DNA from: Alloyangia mangrovi
GTDB lineage: Bacteria; Pseudomonadota; Alphaproteobacteria; Rhodobacterales; Rhodobacteraceae
Direction of reading: 5' to 3'
Length of the DNA stretch: 64,000 nt
Assembly: GCF_002300555.2 (NCBI RefSeq)
Contig: NZ_NTHN02000005.1
Span: 80,765-144,764, forward strand
The notes under the pieces are model-generated. The model made no database searches. It was not told the DNA's origin and was given only the letters and a program-made list of their open reading frames with translations. A program made the position numbers and the translations under genes. Below, piece by piece: positions 60,009 through 64,000 of this stretch (position 1 is the stretch's first letter; each line of letters opens with the position of its first letter).

Positions 60009-61436
60009 TCACACGAGGATCTGCTCCGGCGGATCGTCCAGAAGCCGCCGCAGCCGCAGAATCGCCTGCTCGAATTCGGCCAGTGGCACCTGTCCGTTCA
60101 TCCCGATGCGCACCGCGTGCGGGGCAAAGGCGTCGCGCAGGGCAAATTCCTCTGCCGCCCGCACCTGCACGCCCTTGGCCTCGGCCGCCATGCAGAAGGC
60201 CGCCGCCCGCCAACCCGGCGGCAGGCGCAGCCAGACGAAGGGCGCCTCCTCGCTCCAGCGCAGCTCGTGGCCGCCGAGGAAATTGACGGTGCTGCGCACG
60301 TAAAGCGCGTTGCGCTCGCGCACCGCGCGGACAATCTGCCTCGTCTCCTGCCGCGACAACAGGTCGGCCACGAGGTCCGCCAGCGGCAGCGCCAGCCCGA
60401 AAAAGCCATATTCCGCCGCCCGCCGCAGGTCGGCCCGCCGGGCGCGCGGGGCGATGGCAAAGCCCACCCGAAGTCCCGGCGTCAGGGTCTTGGAGATCGA
60501 GGAGACGAACCAGCCCTGTTCGGGCAGCATCGCCCGGTAGGTCTCGCAGCGCGCCTGACCAAGAAAGGTGCTGTCGTCCTCGAGGATGTGCAGCCCGCAG
60601 CTGCGCGCCACCTGGGCGATCTCGCGCCGCCGCTCGGGCGGGGTGACGATGGTGGTGGGGTTGTGCAATTCCGGCGAGGTGCAGAGGAGCTGCGCCTCGT
60701 GCTTGCGCGCCAGGTCGCGCAGCGCGTCGGGGCGGATCCCCTGCTCATCCATCGGCACCGGCACCGGCTCGGCCCGCAGCAGCTCGGCAGCGCGGCGGAA
60801 GCCCGGGTAGCAGAGCTCCTCGACCAGAACCACCGGCCGGCGCCCGCGCAGCACCGCCTGCATGACCAGCGAAATGCCGTTCTGCGCGCCGTGGCTCAGC
60901 ACCAGATCCTCGTGGTGCACCTGCCCCAGCGGCACGTCCGACAGCCAGTCCAGCGCCGCCTGCCGGGCCGGGGCAAAGGCGCGGCTGGTCGGGTAGTCCA
61001 TCAGCCCCGGCGCCGGGCGGGCGGCAATGCGCGCCAGCGCCTCGCGCACCAGCGAGACCTGCCCCAGGTCGGGAATGCGCCCGGTGAAGAGGCTGACCAT
61101 GCGATCACCGGACTCGGTGACCTCGCGCGGGAGCGGCTCGAGCAGCAGCGGCGCGGCCTTCTTCACCTCGCCCTGTACGAAGGTGCCGCGACCAACCTCG
61201 GCCACGAGCGCGCCCTCGTCGGTGAGCAGCGTGTAGGCCCGCGCCACCGTGCCCGGGGTCATCCCGAGCCGCCATCCCAGGTCGCGCACCGGCGGCAACC
61301 GCGTGCCCGGAGGCAGGCTCCCCTGCGTCATGCCTTCCCGCAAAGCACTTGCGAGAACACGATATTTCGGACCGGATGCCTGATTTTCGAACAGCTCGAA
61401 AATTGTATCGGTGACAATGTTTTGCTCGACGCTCAT
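60009..61436 (-). CDS. MocR-type GntR/aminotransferase regulator
   Basis: A 475-residue fusion. The N-terminal GntR winged helix (KYRVLASALREGMTQGSLPPGTRLPPVRDLGWRLG) is joined to a fold-type I aminotransferase domain with the PLP lysine in SSISKTLTPGLRVG. MocR proteins use bound PLP and an amino compound to control neighbouring genes, as in PdxR or GabR. The start ATG is at 61436. It is divergent from the DUF1127 gene; candidate operators with TTGTATC and TTGTA/TACAA lie between and at its own start. Confidence 0.92.
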   Translation of the reverse strand: MSVEQNIVTDTIFELFENQASGPKYRVLASALREGMTQGSLPPGTRLPPVRDLGWRLGMTPGTVARAYTLLTDEGALVAEVGRGTFVQGEVKKAAPLLLEPLPREVTESGDRMVSLFTGRIPDLGQVSLVREALARIAARPAPGLMDYPTSRAFAPARQAALDWLSDVPLGQVHHEDLVLSHGAQNGISLVMQAVLRGRRPVVLVEELCYPGFRRAAELLRAEPVPVPMDEQGIRPDALRDLARKHEAQLLCTSPELHNPTTIVTPPERRREIAQVARSCGLHILEDDSTFLGQARCETYRAMLPEQGWFVSSISKTLTPGLRVGFAIAPRARRADLRRAAEYGFFGLALPLADLVADLLSRQETRQIVRAVRERNALYVRSTVNFLGGHELRWSEEAPFVWLRLPPGWRAAAFCMAAEAKGVQVRAAEEFALRDAFAPHAVRIGMNGQVPLAEFEQAILRLRRLLDDPPEQILV

Positions 61437-61476
61437 CTTGGCACAATGTATCAATCTCAGCATGAGATCAAGATAA

Positions 61477-61490
61477 TTGTACCGATACAA
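61477..61490 (+). promoter_or_regulatory. MocR operator candidate
   Basis: TTGTA-CCGA-TACAA is a perfect inverted repeat with a 4-bp centre. Related elements are the TTGTATCGGT at about 61413-61422 (inside the regulator start) and TGTATCAA at about 61447. Three related elements near a divergent promoter suggest autoregulation plus control of the DUF1127 gene. Confidence 0.5.
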
Positions 61491-61506
61491 ATCTGGAGAC
61501 ACACCG

Positions 61507-61734
61507 ATGGCACATGCCGCACACGCCCCGCTGATCGCCTATCTCGACGCGCAGAAACCGCTGCCGCCGTTTGCCGCGCTGGCGCTTCGCGTAGCGGTGG
61601 TGAGTGCGCAATGGTCCGAGCGTCGCCGCACCCGTCTTGCGCTGACCGACCTCGACGACCGCCTGCTGCGCGACGTCGGCCTCGAACGGAGCGCCGCCCT
61701 GCGGGAGGCGCGCCGCATGTTCTGGCAGGGCTGA
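61507..61734 (+). CDS. DUF1127 small protein
   Basis: A 75-residue protein with the C-terminal DUF1127 motif LTDLDDRLLRDVGLERSAAL, an arginine-rich-like short domain of alphaproteobacteria. In some relatives such proteins bind RNA and affect phosphate or sRNA metabolism. ATG 61507 follows GGAGACACC. It is divergent from the MocR gene and followed by a clear terminator, so it is a single-gene unit probably controlled by that regulator. Confidence 0.85.
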   Translation: MAHAAHAPLIAYLDAQKPLPPFAALALRVAVVSAQWSERRRTRLALTDLDDRLLRDVGLERSAALREARRMFWQG

Positions 61735-61764
61735 TCCCCGGACCTGACGGAACCTCTTCCCCTG

Positions 61765-61794
61765 GGCGCGAGGCATTCCCTCGCGCCTTTTTTT
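61765..61794 (+). terminator. Intrinsic terminator of the DUF1127 gene
   Basis: A 9-bp perfect GC stem (61765-61773 with 61779-61787) is followed by seven T (61788-61794), 30 bp past the stop. Confidence 0.88.
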
Positions 61795-61840
61795 CATGTC
61801 CGCCCCTGCCCCGCGCCGCGCCCAGGGCACTGCCGGACCG

Positions 61841-61910
61841 GCGTATTTTGAAAGAGAAGAAGCCCGAAGATCGTCGCGGACCTTCGGGCTTCTTCTCTTT
61901 TCAAGTACGC
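61841..61910. repeat. Intergenic palindromic repeat, copy 5 (long inverted repeat)
   Basis: Arms 61841-61869 and 61882-61910 match at 26 of 29 positions around a 12-nt loop. The outer part of each arm is the B module seen at 34281 and 36948. It lies between the DUF1127 gene and the convergent aroB, and could stop aroB transcripts. Confidence 0.8.
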
Positions 61911-61932
61911 CTCAAGGGCGCGGCCGCACCGC

Positions 61933-63063
61933 TCAGCGCTTGGCCAGAGCCTCGCGCAGCAGCGCCAGAACCGCCTCGCGCGGCACATCGGCGGTGACGA
62001 AGGCGCGGCCGATGCCGTGGGCGAGGATGAAGCGGATGGCACCGTCGAGCACCTTCTTGTCCTGCCCCATCAGATCGTAGAACACCTCGGCAGAGGGCAG
62101 ATCGCCGGGAATCTCCGCAAGATCGCGCTTCATGCCCATCTCGGCGAGATGCGCACGCAGCCGCGACGGATCCTCCTGCGGGCAGAGCCCGAGCCGGGCG
62201 GAAAGCTCGAAGGCCAGCGCGCAGCCGATCGCCACGCCCTCGCCATGCAGAAGCCGGTCCGAGTAGCCCGTCGCCGCCTCGAGCGCGTGGCAGAAGGTAT
62301 GGCCGAGGTTGAGCAGCGCCCGGTCGCCCTGCTCGGTCTCGTCGCGCACCACGATCTCGGCCTTCATCTCGACCGAGCGGGTCACCGCATGGGCCAGCGC
62401 CGCAGGACGGCGGGCCAGGAGATCCCCGGCGCCCGCCTCGAGCCAGGTGAAGAACTTCGCGTCGCCCAGCAGACCGTATTTCACCACCTCGCCGTAGCCC
62501 GCGAGGAAGTCGCGCGGGGTCAGCGTCTGCAGCACGTCGATGTCGGCCAGCACCAGCGAGGGCTGGTGGAACGCGCCGATGAGGTTCTTGCCCGCGGGCG
62601 AGTTGATCCCGGTCTTGCCGCCGACCGAGCTGTCGACCTGGGCCAAGAGCGAAGTCGGGATCTGCACGAAGCGTACGCCGCGGCGCAGGATGGCAGCGGC
62701 GAAGCCGACGAGATCGCCGATCACCCCGCCGCCGAGCGCAACCACGATGTCGCGCCGCTCGACCTTTTGCGCCAGCAGCCATTCGGTGACCCGCTCGAGC
62801 TGCGCCCAGCACTTGGTGGCCTCGCCCGGGGGCAGCAGCAGCGCCTCGCAGGTGATGCCCGCCGCGGCGAGCCCCGCCTTCAGCGATGACAGATGCGCCG
62901 CGGCGACGGTCTCGTCGCTGACCACGACCACCCGCTTGCGGCTGCCCAGCAGCGGCGCAATCTCGGCCCCGGCGCGCGCCAGCAACCCGCTGCCGATACG
63001 CACGTCATAGGCGCGCGCGCCAAGATCCACATGCACCGTCCCCGCCTGCATCCCCTCGTTCAT
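61933..63063 (-). CDS. aroB: 3-dehydroquinate synthase
   Basis: A 376-residue NAD- and metal-dependent enzyme of the second shikimate-pathway step. VALGGGVIGDLVGFAAA, PTSLLAQVDSSVGGKTGIN and LLNLGHTFCHALEA, with zinc-binding histidines, are present. Its start overlaps the aroK stop by one base (TGATG), the usual aroKB order. Confidence 0.97.
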   Translation of the reverse strand: MNEGMQAGTVHVDLGARAYDVRIGSGLLARAGAEIAPLLGSRKRVVVVSDETVAAAHLSSLKAGLAAAGITCEALLLPPGEATKCWAQLERVTEWLLAQKVERRDIVVALGGGVIGDLVGFAAAILRRGVRFVQIPTSLLAQVDSSVGGKTGINSPAGKNLIGAFHQPSLVLADIDVLQTLTPRDFLAGYGEVVKYGLLGDAKFFTWLEAGAGDLLARRPAALAHAVTRSVEMKAEIVVRDETEQGDRALLNLGHTFCHALEAATGYSDRLLHGEGVAIGCALAFELSARLGLCPQEDPSRLRAHLAEMGMKRDLAEIPGDLPSAEVFYDLMGQDKKVLDGAIRFILAHGIGRAFVTADVPREAVLALLREALAKR

Positions 63064-63632
63064 CAGCTCTCCTCCAGCACGTCCGGGCGTGTCTTCAACG
63101 TCTCGATCACCTTACGCGCCATGGCGTCGATCGACAGGCCCTGCTCCGATTTCACTGCCAGATCCGCCAGCGCGTAGACCGGCACGCGGCGCTCGTAGAT
63201 CTCGTTCAGCGTGGCCAGCGGATCGGGGGTGCGCAGCAGCGGCCGGGTGTCCTTGTGGCGCACTCGCCCCCAGAGCACCTTGAGATCGGCATCGAGCCAG
63301 ACGGCGACGCCCTTCTGGGTGATCATGCTGCGGTTGCCCTCGGTCATATAGGCGCCGCCCCCGGTCGAGAGCACCGCCGGGCGGGCGTCGAGCAGTCGCT
63401 CGATCACCTGGGTTTCCTTGCGCCGGAAGAAGGCCTCGCCGTCACGGGCGAAGATCTCGGCGATGGTCATGTTGGCCGCCTTCTCGATCTCGGCATCCGA
63501 ATCGCGAAACGGCACGTTCAGGGCAGAGGCCAAGGCCCGGCCGACCGCCGATTTCCCCGCGCCCATCATGCCCACAAGCACAACTGTCTTTTTCAACTTC
63601 GGGTTCAATCCCCTTGTTTCTCGGCCCTGCAT
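63063..63632 (-). CDS. aroK: Shikimate kinase
   Basis: A 189-residue kinase phosphorylating shikimate with ATP. Walker A VGMMGAGKSAVGRAL, substrate-binding DSDAEIE, and the STGGGAYM loop and adenine/lid arginines (DTRPLL) are present. ATG 63632 has an AGGAGG site upstream. It is coupled to aroB and divergent from a small membrane-protein gene. Confidence 0.96.
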   Translation of the reverse strand: MQGRETRGLNPKLKKTVVLVGMMGAGKSAVGRALASALNVPFRDSDAEIEKAANMTIAEIFARDGEAFFRRKETQVIERLLDARPAVLSTGGGAYMTEGNRSMITQKGVAVWLDADLKVLWGRVRHKDTRPLLRTPDPLATLNEIYERRVPVYALADLAVKSEQGLSIDAMARKVIETLKTRPDVLEES

Positions 63633-63726
63633 CGCCAATTCTGCCTCCTGAGGCCGTGAATGACGTGTCACTGCCAAAAAGGCTAGGTATAAGTGACAAA
63701 AAACATGAGGCAGGACTACTGAGCAT

Positions 63727-63876
63727 ATGGGACGACTGTTCAAACCCCTTCTGATCCTTCTTCTCCTCGCGGCGATCGCGCTGGTGGCCTACGCCTATGT
63801 CGGGCCCTATTTCGGCGCGGACTTCTCGCCGCCCCAGACGGAGATCCGCCAGCCCGTGGAGCTTGATGCGAACTAG
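63727..63876 (+). CDS. Small 49-residue membrane/signal-anchor protein
   Basis: ATG 63727 (MGRLFKPLLILLLLAAIALVAYAYVGP) opens a protein of 49 residues with one N-terminal hydrophobic span and a short periplasmic tail. There is no recognised family. A second gene starts inside its end (ATG 63866), so the two are probably co-translated. Confidence 0.7.
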   Translation: MGRLFKPLLILLLLAAIALVAYAYVGPYFGADFSPPQTEIRQPVELDAN

Positions 63877-64000
63877 GCTACTCTTGGGCGCGCTCGTTTT
63901 CGGCGCGCCGACGGCCCTTGCCGCCGAGGCCCCGCTTGCCGCCATCGACTGGCTCAAGCGCGACCCCGGCGTGAGCGCCGGCCCTGCCCCTGCCCGGCAC
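63866..64000 (+). CDS. Secreted hypothetical protein (partial, runs off window)
   Basis: ATG 63866 overlaps the previous gene. It encodes a signal-peptide-like N-terminus (RLLLGALVFGAPTALAAE) with an AxA cleavage site, then AIDWLKRDPG, and continues past the window end. The protein family cannot be told from 45 residues. Confidence 0.6.
   Translation, partial: MRTRLLLGALVFGAPTALAAEAPLAAIDWLKRDPGVSAGPAPARH

Overview
The window is a GC-rich chromosomal segment from an alphaproteobacterium of the Rhodobacteraceae/Roseobacter group. The evidence is the intact dusB(nifR3)-ntrB-ntrC-ntrY-ntrX-trkA-trkH-hfq-hflX order, a neighbouring ctrA/sciP pair, a fused ispDF, a bulky RNase E with an acidic/basic insert, and many ATGA-type start/stop overlaps. 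I see no prophage, transposase, integrase, CRISPR array, rRNA or tRNA. This looks like core chromosome, not an island.

Layout. 1-8.3 kb: the N-terminal part of an ATM1-type ABC exporter, a LysM protein, a LOG-family hydrolase, a host-attachment-domain protein, class I aldolase, and a ccdA / membrane hydrolase / cytochrome P450 cluster. 8.4-18.7 kb: RNase E, an HpcH/HpaI aldolase, a beta-hydroxyacid dehydrogenase, a penicillin-acylase-family hydrolase overlapping a small-molecule kinase, then hflX and hfq. 18.8-29.1 kb: potassium uptake (trkAH) and the nitrogen-control operon. 29.3-38.2 kb: isoprenoid ispDF, pgpA, a CinA-type amidase, a RatA/COQ10 protein, hpt, two cytochromes c, the tRNA-modification pair trmFO/gluQ, hisI, an IscU-like scaffold, and a very small membrane-protein gene with its own regulatory signals. 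38.4-45.9 kb: recG, ligA, the cell-cycle regulators ctrA and sciP, mnmA and a DUF1992 protein. 45.9-53.0 kb: a GGDEF/EAL protein, dctBD, purQ and a zinc alcohol dehydrogenase. 53.3-64 kb: metA, a lipoprotein hydrolase, ppk2, a TetR regulator, a sulfotransferase facing a glycosyltransferase, rpsI/rplM, a MocR regulator opposite a DUF1127 gene, aroB/aroK, and two small genes at the edge.

Most genes do housekeeping or regulatory work. NtrBC/NtrXY set nitrogen and redox responses, DctBD senses C4-dicarboxylates, CtrA/SciP controls cell cycle and motility genes, and Hfq and RNase E handle RNA. All three NtrC-type regulators here lack a recognisable GAFTGA loop, so they probably do not act through sigma-54.

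Data quality matters for reading this window. Seven genes (P450, penicillin acylase, dusB, ctrA, dctB, the alcohol dehydrogenase, ppk2) are each broken by exactly one extra base in a G or C run of 7-8. ligA has a one-base deletion. Restoring one base gives a full-length family member every time. Because ligA is essential in bacteria generally, these are most simply sequencing or assembly errors, and I annotate the genes as intact CDS carrying an apparent frameshift.

The most interesting non-obvious signals are three. One is a 39-residue single-span membrane protein gene behind a GAAC-N7-GAAC (LexA-type) box with its own terminator. The second is a seven-unit, about 15-bp tandem repeat ending exactly at the sciP start codon. 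The third is a family of modular intergenic palindromes.
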